This document shows positions 1 to 9,522 of a stretch of 64,000 bases of DNA, in pieces. Each line of letters starts with the position of its first letter. Positions within the stretch are counted from its first letter, which is position 1. The stretch is from UBA11574 sp963752565. Its GTDB lineage: Bacteria; Desulfobacterota; Desulfobacteria; Desulfobacterales; UBA11574. The stretch lies in NCBI GenBank assembly GCA_963752565.1, contig CAVVZC010000011.1, forward strand, positions 1-64,000, given 5' to 3'. The position numbers were made by a program, and so were the translations under genes. The notes under the pieces were generated by a model. It was not told the DNA's origin. It was given only the letters and a program-made list of their open reading frames with translations, and made no database searches.

Positions 1-75
1 AATGAAAGAAAGCTATCAGTGGCCTGATTTTTTTGTGATACCATATCACCATATCACCAAACGATAGTTGTGGTG
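1..75 (-). repeat. Dispersed palindromic repeat, copy a
   Basis: This AT-rich segment carries the GTGATACC/GGTATCAC-type core seen in several places in the window. Its reverse complement matches positions 21,271-21,330 over about 58 bases with few differences, so the two copies lie in opposite orientation. It sits at the window edge downstream of the radical SAM gene and probably continues to the left. No gene is visible in it. Confidence 0.7.
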
Positions 76-197
76 ATTTTTACAATAAAACACACGTATC
101 ATTTCCAAAAAAATCGTGTGATATCATTTTTGGATAGGGGCAAATCCATTTCACGGCGTTTGCAGCATTTTCGACTTTTATAACGATAGGATCTATT

Positions 198-1661
198 CTA
201 AGATAAAGGAGGAATTCCCTCGGATACCCTTCGGAGAATGTCCCAATATGCGCCGCGGTGTCCGGATTTTATTGCTTCGGTCAGTGCCGGATTGTCATTA
301 TAATTGTAATCTGGATTTGCGTCGGTTCGTCGGCCGAGAAGGAATCTCGGATCATCACCCACAATACCACTTAGCCAATCTTCCACATCTTCACCTAAAC
401 TTATATCACAGTAATAAATCGGGCGAAGAAAAGATTCATTGTTTTCCAGGGCGCCAAAAAGGCTGGGATTTTTCGATAACGTCCCTTTTGACATTTCTAT
501 GATTTTTCGTCCGAGAGGCGTCATTGGATAAAGTCTTACACCGAGACTGATACCCACACGATCCGGCCTGATCTTTTTCATGAGATAAATCGTTGTTTCA
601 ATGGATTGTTTTGTTTCGCCCGGAGATCCAAGGAGGAGGTCGAACATGCAAATAATATTATATCTGAGACAAATTTCTCGAATTCGGGTCAAATCATCCG
701 CACTGTAATTATGGCCGAGTCGGCGTAGCATGTTATCATCACCATGGTCGGCACCGAAATCGATTCCAACACATCCGGCTTTATGCATTACATTCGCCAG
801 CTCCTCTGAAAAATACTCGGGAGAACAGTATGCATACCATTTAATTTTACTTCCCAGTCCTGAATCGATGATGGATTTGGATACCTGAACCGCATGGGAA
901 TATGGCAAATTAAACTCGCAGTCACATGTATGAAAAACATTGACACCACGGTGATAAAGATCGGTTAATTCCTGTACAACATTTTTTGGAGGACGCAGCC
1001 TTACAGTTTTACCTTTAATAAATGGTTCCGGACAATAAGGGCGGTGACACTTCATGGAACAGCCGCGTTTGGACTCGAACCCGACTTGCCCGCCGTTTTT
1101 AAAATAATGTTGATTGTCAATCAAAGATCTGGAGGCCAAATCTATTTTTTCAAGAGGAACCGGTGATATGGCGTTGTGTCTAAAGTTACCGTTTTCCATC
1201 CAAACCAGTCCCGGCACCGTATCCAATTCAATGTTGTCTCTGAGCGCCGTTGCCAGTTTAACGAGACTCTCCTCTCCGTCTCCACATATACCATAAGACA
1301 CATCGCAAAATTTCAGAACTTCAGAGGGGAAAATAGAAAAACCGACGCCGCCAAGACAAATCGGCGCATTGGTTGAACGTTTAATTGTTTCAAGTACCGG
1401 TATTGCTCGAAGAAGAGAAAAATCCTGACTTGCGAAATAGGAATCATCTATGTTTCGGAGAGTAACACCGACGAGAACCGGTTTCTCTGTTAAAACATCA
1501 GAGAGTTTTTTTCGCCAATCCAGTTCAATGGCACAATCCACCAAATCGACGTCTATTCCGGCATGACGGCATGCAGCGCCAAGATAGTCCAGAGATATCG
1601 GCGACACCGGCGGTTTCATGGGATTCGGGTTAACAAGAACGATTCGCATCTGTCCACTCAA
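198..1661 (-). CDS. B12-binding-type radical SAM protein
   Basis: The 487-residue product has an N-terminal Rossmann-like cobalamin-binding-type domain (about residues 5-140, containing SPISLDYLGAA) followed by a radical SAM barrel. No DxHxxG base-off cobalamin motif is visible. The cluster motif is C201-SMK-C205-HRPY-C210, that is CX3CX4C rather than the canonical CX3CX2C. The following segment (KGKTVRLRPP, then FHTCDCEFN) resembles B12-radical SAM enzymes that methylate or rearrange unactivated carbons. The substrate cannot be inferred. The longest frame starts at TTG; an ATG four codons in (1,649) is an equally good start. No biosynthetic partner is adjacent, since the neighbour is a divergent dehydrogenase gene with a frameshift. 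Confidence 0.75.
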   Translation of the reverse strand: MSGQMRIVLVNPNPMKPPVSPISLDYLGAACRHAGIDVDLVDCAIELDWRKKLSDVLTEKPVLVGVTLRNIDDSYFASQDFSLLRAIPVLETIKRSTNAPICLGGVGFSIFPSEVLKFCDVSYGICGDGEESLVKLATALRDNIELDTVPGLVWMENGNFRHNAISPVPLEKIDLASRSLIDNQHYFKNGGQVGFESKRGCSMKCHRPYCPEPFIKGKTVRLRPPKNVVQELTDLYHRGVNVFHTCDCEFNLPYSHAVQVSKSIIDSGLGSKIKWYAYCSPEYFSEELANVMHKAGCVGIDFGADHGDDNMLRRLGHNYSADDLTRIREICLRYNIICMFDLLLGSPGETKQSIETTIYLMKKIRPDRVGISLGVRLYPMTPLGRKIIEMSKGTLSKNPSLFGALENNESFLRPIYYCDISLGEDVEDWLSGIVGDDPRFLLGRRTDANPDYNYNDNPALTEAIKSGHRGAYWDILRRVSEGIPPLS

Positions 1662-1893
1662 TAAACAAATTGGTTTCTTTTTGAAAAGCTATATCATACA
1701 ACGAAAATGAAAAATCTCGGGATAAATTCTTATCAGACATAAATTTTTTATCCTAAATGAATAAAAGCCGAGGATGCAGTATATACTCAAAGGGGTGTTG
1801 GGTGTCAATATCCATAAATGACGTCTTTCCGAGCAGGGCTGCGTTACCGCTCTTAAATACTATGAAATCGCCAAACGATATTAGAGGTGACCA

Positions 1894-2839
1894 ATGAAAA
1901 TTCTTTTTGCTGCACCGGAGAATGCCTGGGGCGGATTTTTTGGTTTGATCCGGGCTGAACTGCCTGAGTACCATTTCGAGGCCACCGGTAGTTTTGAGGC
2001 CGACACGTTAAAAGGTTTCGATGTATTGATTCCCACCATGTGTTCGGCATCACAGGAGTTGCTTGAAACCGGAAGACCAATTGCGACTGATCCAGCAGTG
2101 CGGTGCAGGGCTTGAGATGGTTGACCTGGATGCGGCACAAAGGTGCAATATACAGGTTGCCAATGTGCCCACAGATATCTCCGGAAACGCCGATTCAGTG
2201 GCTGAATTGGGAATCTATATGATAATAGGTCTTTCAAGGGATGTTCGGGGAATGTCAAAAAGCTTGGCAGATCAAAGTATGGGCCAACCCCAGGGAAGGG
2301 CTTTGAATGGCAGAACCATCGGGCTCATTGGTCTCGGTGGAATAGGACGCGCTCTGGTAAAAAGGTTAAAAGCCTTTGGTGTTCACCTAATCGGTATCAA
2401 ACGCTATAACCCTGAAGACGCCAAGGAAAAACTTGGAATGGATTGGGTCGGGGGGATTGAAGATCTAAAGGAATTGCTGTCAAGATCTGATTTTGTGATT
2501 TTGTGTCTGCCAGTGACTCCCGAGAGCAGGAACCTTATTGACCACAATGCTTTTTCATTCATGAAAAACGGAGCTTTTTTAATCAACCTTTCCAGAGGCG
2601 GGTTAGTGGACCGTGATGCCTTGGAAGATGCCCTCGCATCCAGAAAAATTGCCGGTGCTGGCCTTGATGTTTTCTGGGAGGAGCCACCGGATCCGAATGA
2701 CCCGATTTTTACTTATAACGTAATGGCCACGCCTCATATTGCTGGTTCCACGGATGTCTCCATGAGGGGAATTGTGAAAGTCGTTGCTGAGAACATCCGC
2801 AGATTGGAAAAAAACCTTAAGCCGTTATATCTGATCTGA
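1894..2839 (+). pseudogene. D-2-hydroxyacid dehydrogenase, single frameshift
   Basis: Two overlapping frames together encode one NAD-dependent 2-hydroxyacid dehydrogenase of about 314 residues (phosphoglycerate, glyoxylate or hydroxypyruvate reductase type). Frame one (1,894-2,115) gives the N-terminal substrate-binding part. Frame two (from about 2,070) gives the Rossmann domain with GLGGIG and the catalytic Arg (NLSRGG), Glu (FWEEPP) and His (TPHIAG), all present. The switch lies near 2,066-2,080 and is explained by one missing base in the sequence ACCGGAAGACC. Apart from that base the gene looks intact, so either a sequence error or a recent mutation is possible. It is divergent from the radical SAM gene. 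Confidence 0.8.
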
Positions 2840-2997
2840 ATATCAGGTATTGTAGTTTCCATGGTTTTGGCGAAACCTGCACTATCTCCAACCTAAATTA
2901 AGAAGGCTGATTTCAGATACCGAAATAAGATCAAACATTCAGACTGTTTTTATACCTGAGAAATTTCCAATACACAAATGACGGGGAAATCTTGGAT

Positions 2998-3067
2998 ATC
3001 TGCAATTGAAAGCATGTATCAAGTGCCTGAAATTTTTGTGATACCGCATGAAGGTATCACAAAAATT
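2998..3067. repeat. Dispersed palindromic repeat, copy b
   Basis: A perfect hairpin occupies 3,031-3,067: 15-bp arms AATTTTTGTGATACC and its complement around a 7-base loop. The bases just before it (TGCAATTGAAAGCATGTATC and onward) recur almost unchanged at 5,200-5,245. It lies between the dehydrogenase and antiporter pseudogenes, at the truncated 3' end of the latter. Short open frames across it are artefacts of the repeat. Confidence 0.75.
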
Positions 3068-3103
3068 CATTTCAATTCAGATAGTTGTATGCGTTACAAG
3101 ATA

Positions 3104-4558
3104 TCAAAAGGTCAGATGTTCACGGTATTGAGTTGCCAATCTAATGATATCGCTCCGGAGAGCTTCCTCATCGTCCTTTACGATCTGACCTGCATCTCCC
3201 AGATGAAGATGAAGGCTCTGTTTGCTGGCGTAATCGCGGCTTTTGGGATTAACGTCGATTATCACGGGTTCCAAGTTATGGGCCAACAGTGTCTGCACCA
3301 CTTGGCGCCCGGCCGGCCCCAATCCCACCACCAGCACTCGGTTGGCCGGTTCGGCCTTCCCGGATGGAGAAGTGCTTGCGGTCAAAGGTTTCTTTCTAAA
3401 AATCAGTGTCAGTAACCGCTCGGCCATTGAATCGGCATTGGCAATCAGATATGGGGTGACCAGCATCAGTACAATGATCACCGACACAATCAGATCAACG
3501 ATATCGGCTGCTAGCAAACCGCCCCTGCGGGCAGTGGCTGCCAGCACGAATGAAAACTCACCGACCTGGCGCAAGGTGATGCCCGTGGCCAGGGCTTGGC
3601 GGTGTTCGAGGCTGAAGAGACGGCCGACGCCATAGAGGATCAGGGTTTTCACAGTGAGAAGCGACTGCCGAAACGAGCGCTACCCAGTGAAGGTGGTTGA
3701 TAAACCAGATGGGCTTGGCCAGCATGCCCACCGAGGCGAAAAAGAGGGTGACCATGATGATGCGGATCGAACCGATATCGGATCGGATCTGGGTGGCAAA
3801 AGGGGATTCTCCGAGCAGCATGCCCGCAACAAAAGCGCCCAGCGCCGGGGAGATGTGTAGGGTGTGGGCGGCCCAAGCTGCGCCGAAACCCACAGTGATG
3901 CCAGCAGTACGGTCAGCTCACGATTGGCAAAGAGTTGCGCCTCGCTCAGCAGTGGCGGGGCGAGATGATACAGCAGTAGGTATAAAACAACGGCCAGCCC
4001 GATCACGGATAGGATCACCTTGCGGATATGCAGACCGATATTCATCTCTGACGCAGCCGGTGTAAAGAAGCTGACCATCAACACGAGGGGTACGATGGCG
4101 ATGTCCTGAAGCAAAAGAATGGCTAAACATGTCCTGCCTTTGACCGAATCGATTTCCACGCGGTCCACCAGCAACCGCAGCACTATGGTAGTGGAACTCA
4201 TCGCTACGATGGCTCCCAGCGTAAGCGCCCGGGGCAGGTCGAACATGTTGACCGTTATCAGGGAAACCGTTAGGATGGTCAACACCAGCTGCAGCGTTCC
4301 CCCGCCGAATGCCATCCGCCCCATTTTCATTAGCTGTTTGAAACTGAATTCCAGACCGATGGAAAACAACAGCAGCGAGACCCCCAGCTCCGAGGCCTGG
4401 TTGACAAGCGCCGTGTTAAACAGCAGCGGGCCGACGATGGTGCCCGCCAGAAGATATCCTATTATGGGGCTTTGCCTCAGGCGCTGGGCCACGGCGCCCA
4501 TCATGAAAGCACCGCCCAGCAGCAGTACCAGTTCCATAACGACAAACCAGATGTCCAT
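3104..4558 (-). pseudogene. Kef-type cation/proton antiporter, frameshifted and 3'-truncated
   Basis: Three consecutive frames form one CPA2-family monovalent cation/proton antiporter. The first 230 residues (4,558 to about 3,880) are a string of hydrophobic helices with FSIGLEFSFKQL. The second frame (about 3,893-3,680) continues with HISPALGAFVAGMLLGESPF. The third (3,652-3,104) holds RQVGEFSFVLA and a TrkA-N start with VLVVGLGPAG. Breaks lie near 3,885 and 3,660. The TrkA-N domain stops soon after HLHLGDA and is followed by a short unrelated-looking tail, indicating an internal deletion of perhaps 100 residues. With two frameshifts and a lost nucleotide-binding domain this is unlikely to work. 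Confidence 0.85.
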
Positions 4559-5191
4559 AAGCCGGAAACCCTTTACGATAAATTAATACAAATGATATTT
4601 CAGCGGGAAAAAACAATGACCGACTATCCTTAAGCAGGCCAAATTGAGCTTTTCAAAGGACGAAAAATCACCAACATCTATATCGGCATTGTTTAGTTCG
4701 ATATGGTTTTGCTTTCAGAGTGTATATCGTCTCTATCATGCCTATTTTCGGATATGGCTGTCTACTTGAAAATACGCTTTCTCTTTGCATTACAAATAGT
4801 TATTACTGTGCATGGAGACTATAGCCAATAATAAATAATACTTCAACATATTGTTAACGGATTTTTATAAAAAAGTTGATATGATAGATTATAAAGTAGG
4901 AAATTTGGTTGTTAATACTAAAGATTCTTCAAATGTAATTGCTAAAATCGAGGGGGCAGTAAAAACTGCGATATTATCAAGCCCGGTTTTGAAGGAAATG
5001 GTTGGACTTCTGCTATTGATCGCCGGTTCTGTACCATCTAAATATTTTGTTTATATGATGATACCTATGGATAAAACACCAAATAGACATCTTAAAAAGA
5101 GCAAACTGAAGATTATTAAAACAGATCGCATGAATCCGATCTGTTTTACTTCTTGGGCTATCCCTAATATTCAAGCGTCGGGTGCATCTGA

Positions 5192-5265
5192 GATACCTGC
5201 AATTGAAAGCATGTATCAAGTGCTTGAAATTTCTGAGATACCGTAATACCATATCACAAGTCAGG
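5192..5265. repeat. Dispersed palindromic repeat, copy c
   Basis: This copy shares about 40 bases with 2,998-3,045 (CTGCAATTGAAAGCATGTAT and the following bases) and ends in ATACCATATCACAAG, a degraded version of the palindrome core. It directly abuts the IS3-family fragment at 5,262, suggesting one inserted beside the other. Confidence 0.6.
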
Positions 5266-5425
5266 CCCGTCGTGCCGATACCCCCAACTTCTGCTGTAGG
5301 CGCTTAATGCATTGACGGCGTCGGATGGGGCTTAGTAGTTTACCTCAAGGGCTTCCCTCAAAATCAATTTGTTCAGCGTCAATTCGGCCACAGCTTTCTT
5401 CAATCGGCCGTTCTCACCTCAGGTT
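5262..5425 (-). pseudogene. IS3-family transposase remnant (OrfA end/OrfB start)
   Basis: Read on the minus strand, 5,415-5,333 encodes ENGRLKKAVAELTLNKLI and then LREALEVNY followed by a stop, the typical C-terminus of an IS3-family OrfA. Another frame immediately after encodes SPIRRRQCIKRLQQKLGV, the typical beginning of the OrfB integrase part. Only about 160 bp survive with no inverted repeats, so this is a dead scrap. Confidence 0.75.
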
Positions 5426-5486
5426 AAAATTATGTTAAAATATCAGTTCAATTGCCCTGCCTGTTCATTTGAGGATTCATCGACCT

Positions 5487-5927
5487 TTATCTTTTAATGA
5501 CCAATACCGGCTTTTTGCATTTTCGTATCACTTTTTCTGATACGGAGCCCAGGAAAATCTCTTCAAGATTTGTCCTTCCGTGAGATCCGATGACAATAAC
5601 AGAGACGTCTTCCTCTTCTTCGGTTCGCAGTATCTCTCTGAATGGAATTCCTGTTTTAATGATACGCTTAACTTCATAAGCACACTTTTTCAGTTCGTTT
5701 TCTATTTCTATTAATGATTGGTTTGCTCCTTCTTTGGCGCTCGTTTCAAACTCTTTGATGTGGCTGTTATCTGCAACATGCCGGCGAATACCTTCAATAA
5801 TACGCTGATTTATGACATGTAGAACGACCACTTCCTTTGATCCGGTTTCTTTTAATTGTTTGATGTAATCCAAAGCCTTTTGAGATACATCTGAAAAATC
5901 GGTTGGATATAAGATTTTTTTAAACAT
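5487..5927 (-). CDS. Universal stress protein (UspA family)
   Basis: The 146-residue single-domain protein has the family's length. It opens with KKILYPTDFSDVSQKAL and carries the ATP-binding signature G-2x-G-9x-GS in GSHGRTNLEEIFLGS, so an ATP-binding Usp is expected. Such cytosolic proteins form dimers and respond to stress or energy limitation. A purine-rich stretch (GAAAGGAGACGGAG) precedes the ATG at a suitable distance. It stands alone between an IS3 fragment and a PEPCK remnant and is one of the few intact genes here. Confidence 0.92.
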   Translation of the reverse strand: MFKKILYPTDFSDVSQKALDYIKQLKETGSKEVVVLHVINQRIIEGIRRHVADNSHIKEFETSAKEGANQSLIEIENELKKCAYEVKRIIKTGIPFREILRTEEEEDVSVIVIGSHGRTNLEEIFLGSVSEKVIRKCKKPVLVIKR

Positions 5928-6014
5928 ACTCCGTCTCCTTTCTCTTGATGAGCATCCCTATTGATGATCATCGTTGCATGTTTGCTTCCAATGATAGCTG
6001 ATATAAGTTCAAGC

Positions 6015-6640
6015 TCATTCATTAAAAGATGTCCAAATTTCCGGTGCTTTATTAGCGCGGATCTCTATATCTTTTCCCTGCACTTCCAGGGCTGCCGGCA
6101 AATGATCGCCGAATTTGGGAAAAAGATGGGCGAGTTCCTCTGCCTCTTCCTTGACGCCTTGACGATGGACTTCCATCAATCGGAAAAATGTTTCTTTATC
6201 AAAATCGATGCCTTCCCAATTGATGTCTTTATATTTCGGCGTTAAGCCGAAAGGGTCTGTCAATGGCTTCGACTCCGTCTTACACGAGATCCACTATCCA
6301 TTTGACCACCCGCATATTTTCACTGAAGCCCAGCCATATTAATTTGCCGTTTTCATCTTTGCGGAACCAGTTTACACGAAAGATTTTTGGCCGTTTGTAT
6401 CCCTTGTTTTCCTTGGACAGCCAATGGCGCCAGTAATCGGCTATATTATAACCGGAAAAGGGAAGCATGGCAAAAGGATCTCGTCGATTGCAGCCTGCCC
6501 GATAGCCGCGGCGGTGGCTTCAGACCCCAATGGTTGCAGCCATAAACACCCCGTGTTTCCAGTCTCTTGCCTCATAAATCAGTTGAAACTTTTGGACAGG
6601 CGCCCGCCGAATAGAAAAGCGCTCATGGGAACCCCTTTTC
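6015..6640 (-). pseudogene. GTP-type phosphoenolpyruvate carboxykinase, C-terminal remnant
   Basis: Minus-strand frames together give the last 200 residues or so of GTP-dependent PEP carboxykinase. In order they are GVPMSAFLFGG, then SEATAAAIGQAA, then MLPFSGYNIADYWRHWL with PKIFRVNWFRKDENGKLIW and FSENMRVVKWIVD, then GLTPKYKDINWEGIDFDKE to the C-terminus. At least three frame changes separate these blocks (about 6,575, 6,490 and 6,275). The N-terminal two thirds is absent; the OmpA-type gene ends just upstream at 6,658. This is a deleted and decayed gluconeogenesis gene, and whether an intact copy exists elsewhere cannot be seen. Confidence 0.85.
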
Positions 6641-6657
6641 CATGCAAGATTTAGGTG

Positions 6658-8151
6658 TTAACTCCCACCGGACTGGGCTTGTGGATTAATAATGACATCG
6701 ATCCGCCGGTTGACGGCACGGCCTTCTTCTGTGGCATTGGAAGCCAAAGGTTTTGAAGAACCATAGCCCACTGCAACGATTCGGTCATAGGACAATGTCT
6801 TGTTTGCCAATAGATACTGGCGAACACTCTCGGCTCTTTGCTGGGATAAATGCTCGTTAACTTCATTTGAGCCTGTACTATCCGTATGACCTTCAATGAT
6901 CACCTTCGGTTCACCAAATATCCGGATCGACTGCTGAATTTTACTGATTAAGGGATAATTGTCCGGCATGATAACGCTTTTTCCCACAGGAAATTGAATC
7001 GCTCTCAAACGAATGACCAGTGAATCCCCTTTTTTGTAGACTTCCGCTTCATCCGGACTAAAAAGATTTTGGACTTCTATAAACAATTGATTGAATCGCT
7101 TTTCAGCTGCCAGACGTTCTTTGACAATTTGCTGTTCCCGGGTCTTTCCCTCAAGATCGGCGATTTGTGAATTTTTAGTTTCTATTTCCGACTTGAGCGT
7201 TTTGGCTTTGTCAAACATGAATTGACGGTCCTTCTGAAGGGCATCAATTGAACCGACTATATTCTTCACCTGTATGTCATAAGTCTGGTTACGCATATCC
7301 GTTGCAGCAAGTTTGGCCGTTATTTCGTACAAGATTTTTTCCATCCAAAGCGTCGTATCTTCCGGTTTCATGTTTCTGAAATTTTTACTCTGATCGGCGA
7401 TCTGAAACATCCGCTGCGACATGAACAAAGCCTCGTTGGCCTTTTGATGCATCATTTCTTTCTCGTAAGGATGTTGAGTAATAAACGCATCGGCTTCAGA
7501 CAGTTTATTCTGGGCAAGTTTAAAAGACTGGGGCGCTATTTTATCAACTCGGTTGTTTTTGGCCTGTTCGATAAGCCTGCGTACCTCTCCAAGGGTTTCG
7601 TCTTTAATGGCACGCATTTCAAGTCTGCGAAAGGTTTCGGCGAGCCCTGCCTTACGTTTTTCAGCATATGCCAGGTCACCTCTTTCAATGGATTTTGTAA
7701 GACTCAGAAATGTCTGCTCAGCATCGGTATAATCATATCCTAATTTTGCAGCACCGGCTTGTCGTGCAAGATCGCGACTTTTAATTACGTCGGCCAGCGA
7801 GGTTCGCGTGACCTGGGATATTTCTTCAGCTTTTTTAAGCTGGGCCTGTCCCTCGGCTATGTTGCTTAGGATTTCGGACAGCTCTTCTCCTTTCTCAAGC
7901 CCTTTTTTGGCCTGGCTAAGTGATGACTCGGCTTTTGCGAACCAGGTGGGGGCCAGAACATTGAGTTGGTTCTTATATGCGGCGGCCAGATCATTTTCCA
8001 GACGGTTAACTTGATCGGTAGGATTCTCCGACTTGGCAATGGGTTTGACATTGAGATTGGTGCTTGTACAGGCACCGACAAATAATAAAAATACTATAAT
8101 TCCAATAAGATAAAAAATGTTTTTCCCTTCATCATAACAGTCTCCTTTCAT
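6658..8151 (-). CDS. OmpA-family lipoprotein with coiled-coil/DUF4398-like N-part
   Basis: The product has a lipobox (FLLFVGAC) and a long alpha-helical periplasmic region (about 35-350, repeats of the type found in DUF4398 proteins). A C-terminal OmpA peptidoglycan-binding domain carries IEGHTDSTGSNEVNEHLSQQRA. It should anchor outer membrane to peptidoglycan. The N-terminus is odd: the ATG at 8,149-8,151 has no ribosome site and gives an acidic leader. A good AAAGGAGA (8,141-8,148) instead precedes ATGATG at 8,130-8,135 in another frame. One extra base in the A5 run (8,120-8,124, minus strand) would join them into MMKGKNIFYLIGIIVFLL, a proper signal peptide. It is followed upstream by the LysM gene, 6 bp away. 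Confidence 0.85.
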   Translation of the reverse strand: MKGDCYDEGKNIFYLIGIIVFLLFVGACTSTNLNVKPIAKSENPTDQVNRLENDLAAAYKNQLNVLAPTWFAKAESSLSQAKKGLEKGEELSEILSNIAEGQAQLKKAEEISQVTRTSLADVIKSRDLARQAGAAKLGYDYTDAEQTFLSLTKSIERGDLAYAEKRKAGLAETFRRLEMRAIKDETLGEVRRLIEQAKNNRVDKIAPQSFKLAQNKLSEADAFITQHPYEKEMMHQKANEALFMSQRMFQIADQSKNFRNMKPEDTTLWMEKILYEITAKLAATDMRNQTYDIQVKNIVGSIDALQKDRQFMFDKAKTLKSEIETKNSQIADLEGKTREQQIVKERLAAEKRFNQLFIEVQNLFSPDEAEVYKKGDSLVIRLRAIQFPVGKSVIMPDNYPLISKIQQSIRIFGEPKVIIEGHTDSTGSNEVNEHLSQQRAESVRQYLLANKTLSYDRIVAVGYGSSKPLASNATEEGRAVNRRIDVIINPQAQSGGS

Positions 8152-8157
8152 TTTAAT

Positions 8158-8802
8158 TTAGGGGGTCAACAAAAGTTTTTGTCCCGGATAAATTACAGAT
8201 CTACCATTCATCTTGTTCAGATGCTGTATCTTTTTCACCGTCAAACCATACCGGCGGCTGATGAGATAAAGTGACTCACCAGCCCTGACTGTGTGATAAC
8301 TCTTCTTTGCGGTTTTCCTATAAACTTCTGTAGGTTCGCGGGACCTGGAATTTTCGGGCATGACTTCGGCCATCTTTTTTTGTAAATTATCCTGGCCTTC
8401 TGTGATATTGTTCATTTTTACAGCCATGGATGCTTCCGATCGTTTAAAACGTTCCTTGAATTGCTCAAAAGATTTTGCTTCTTCCCATACTTTTGTGATA
8501 TAAATATTAATCCTTTCAACCTCGACAATTTTGTCTTCAAGCTTTTTTAGCCGAGCTTCTATGGCTGAAACTTGTTTGTCATCTACGCCGTAACGGTTAG
8601 GGAATAAGAACAACAGGATTATCAGGATCAATAATGCTATTCCAAACCATGAAAAAGGGGCCTCTTTAAGTACTTTGAAAATATTAGAACCAAATTTTAC
8701 CTTTTTCTTCTTAAACCCAGAAGAAAATTCTTTTTCATCAAAATAGTCTTTTTCTAAGTTTGAATTAAATTTATCCATGATGTCATAGTCTTTCGGTTCC
8801 AC
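8158..8802 (-). CDS. LysM-domain single-pass membrane protein
   Basis: The 214-residue protein has a charged cytoplasmic N-terminus and one membrane helix (about 51-67, FGIALLILIILLFLFP). A coiled-coil stretch with VSAIEARLKKLEDKIVEVER follows, then a C-terminal LysM domain (YHTVRAGESLYLISRRYG through INYPGQ-like IYPGQKLLL). The topology places LysM in the periplasm, where it would bind peptidoglycan. It lies directly upstream of the OmpA-type lipoprotein and is probably co-transcribed, so the pair looks like an envelope-tethering unit. Confidence 0.85.
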   Translation of the reverse strand: MEPKDYDIMDKFNSNLEKDYFDEKEFSSGFKKKKVKFGSNIFKVLKEAPFSWFGIALLILIILLFLFPNRYGVDDKQVSAIEARLKKLEDKIVEVERINIYITKVWEEAKSFEQFKERFKRSEASMAVKMNNITEGQDNLQKKMAEVMPENSRSREPTEVYRKTAKKSYHTVRAGESLYLISRRYGLTVKKIQHLNKMNGRSVIYPGQKLLLTP

Positions 8803-8942
8803 AGCTCCCCCCCCTTATTTGGATTGGCCTTTTATTGAAAGGTTTCGTTATGCCATTCAACAAGTTGCCCTTTCATCTTTTTTATTTAAATGTTTCTAAG
8901 AGACAAAAATAGTCCAATTTTTAGTTGCTTTTAAAAATTACC

Positions 8943-9230
8943 TCAACCGTATTCATTATGAATGATAGTTTCAATTTCTTTAATTGTTATTTCGCCATAA
9001 TGTCGCCCGACTAATTCTTGATTCAAAAAAACAAGTAATGTCGGTATTCCTGTAACACCATATTGGTGGCAGATGTTTTTTTCTCTGTCATAATTAACCG
9101 CTGTTGCTTTTAGTTTGAAAGATTGATGGTGGTTTTCAATAAATTCATTGATCGCTATTCTGGTGTTTAAGCTTTCTTTATTAAGATTGCTGTAAAACAG
9201 CATGAGTGAGAGTTCAAGTTTCGGAGGCAT
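8943..9230 (-). CDS. Thioredoxin-like protein without CXXC
   Basis: The 95-residue product has a thioredoxin-fold pattern: a first strand LELSLMLFYS, the segment ATAVNYDREKNICHQYGVTGIPTLLVFLNQE with the cis-proline (GIPTLLVF), and a final helix. The position of the redox CXXC holds SNLNKE, so it cannot act as a classical dithiol oxidoreductase. Its single Cys lies elsewhere. Two sigma54-like promoter motifs and a perfect inverted repeat lie upstream (9,272-9,515). A structural, chaperone or adaptor role is possible. Confidence 0.75.
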   Translation of the reverse strand: MPPKLELSLMLFYSNLNKESLNTRIAINEFIENHHQSFKLKATAVNYDREKNICHQYGVTGIPTLLVFLNQELVGRHYGEITIKEIETIIHNEYG

Positions 9231-9271
9231 ATTTAATCTCGTTTAAACTTTGTTGATGACAGTAATGATTA

Positions 9272-9325
9272 TTTGATAAGCGTGCCAAATAGTCATCCTG
9301 ATTAAGTTCAATAAGTGTGCCAAGC
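9272..9325 (-). promoter_or_regulatory. Tandem sigma54 (-24/-12)-like motifs
   Basis: On the minus strand, CTTGGCACACTTATTGAA (9,325-9,308) matches the -24 consensus TTGGCAC well and the -12 TTGC partly (TTGA). A second, similar motif TTTGGCACGCTTATCAAA lies at 9,289-9,272, 36 bp downstream, with a poorer -12. Both point at the thioredoxin-like gene (start 9,230). A sigma54 activator gene lies immediately upstream in the same orientation. Confidence 0.5.
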
Positions 9326-9480
9326 CTGAAAAAAAATAAAAATCCTTATAAAATGAGTTTTATTTGAAAGTTGATTTCTTCAAGTGCTTGATCAGACTGA
9401 ACTTAAATGAAATGATGCGGTTGATTTGATAGATGGAAAAGTTATTAATAGGGGTTGTAAGAATTTTCAAAAAACAAAAA

Positions 9481-9515
9481 AATGTTGCAACAAAAAGCAT
9501 TTTTGTTGCAACATT
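9481..9515. promoter_or_regulatory. Perfect 15-bp inverted repeat (activator site or terminator)
   Basis: ATGTTGCAACAAAAA and its exact complement flank a 3-base spacer just after the stop of the sigma54 activator gene. Each arm itself begins with the palindrome TGTTGCAACA. It lies about 155-170 bp upstream of the sigma54-like promoters, a normal enhancer distance, so it may be the activator's binding site. It could also form a terminator hairpin for the activator gene. Confidence 0.55.
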
Positions 9516-9522
9516 TCTGTTT

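Larger units (their letters stand above)
4559..5486. other. Gene-poor stretch with repeat and IS scrap
   Basis: Nothing convincing is coded between the antiporter pseudogene and uspA. An open frame at 4,851-5,246 runs into the dispersed repeat (5,200-5,265) and has no recognisable domain. The rest is AT-rich sequence followed by an IS3-family transposase fragment that is listed separately. Confidence 0.6.

Noticed and set aside
2978..3415. A 145-codon plus-strand open frame
   Set aside because: It lies antisense to the antiporter pseudogene and begins in the same dispersed repeat.
4851..5246. A 131-codon plus-strand open frame
   Set aside because: Its second half runs through the dispersed repeat shared with 2,998-3,045, and its first half has no recognisable motif or ribosome site.
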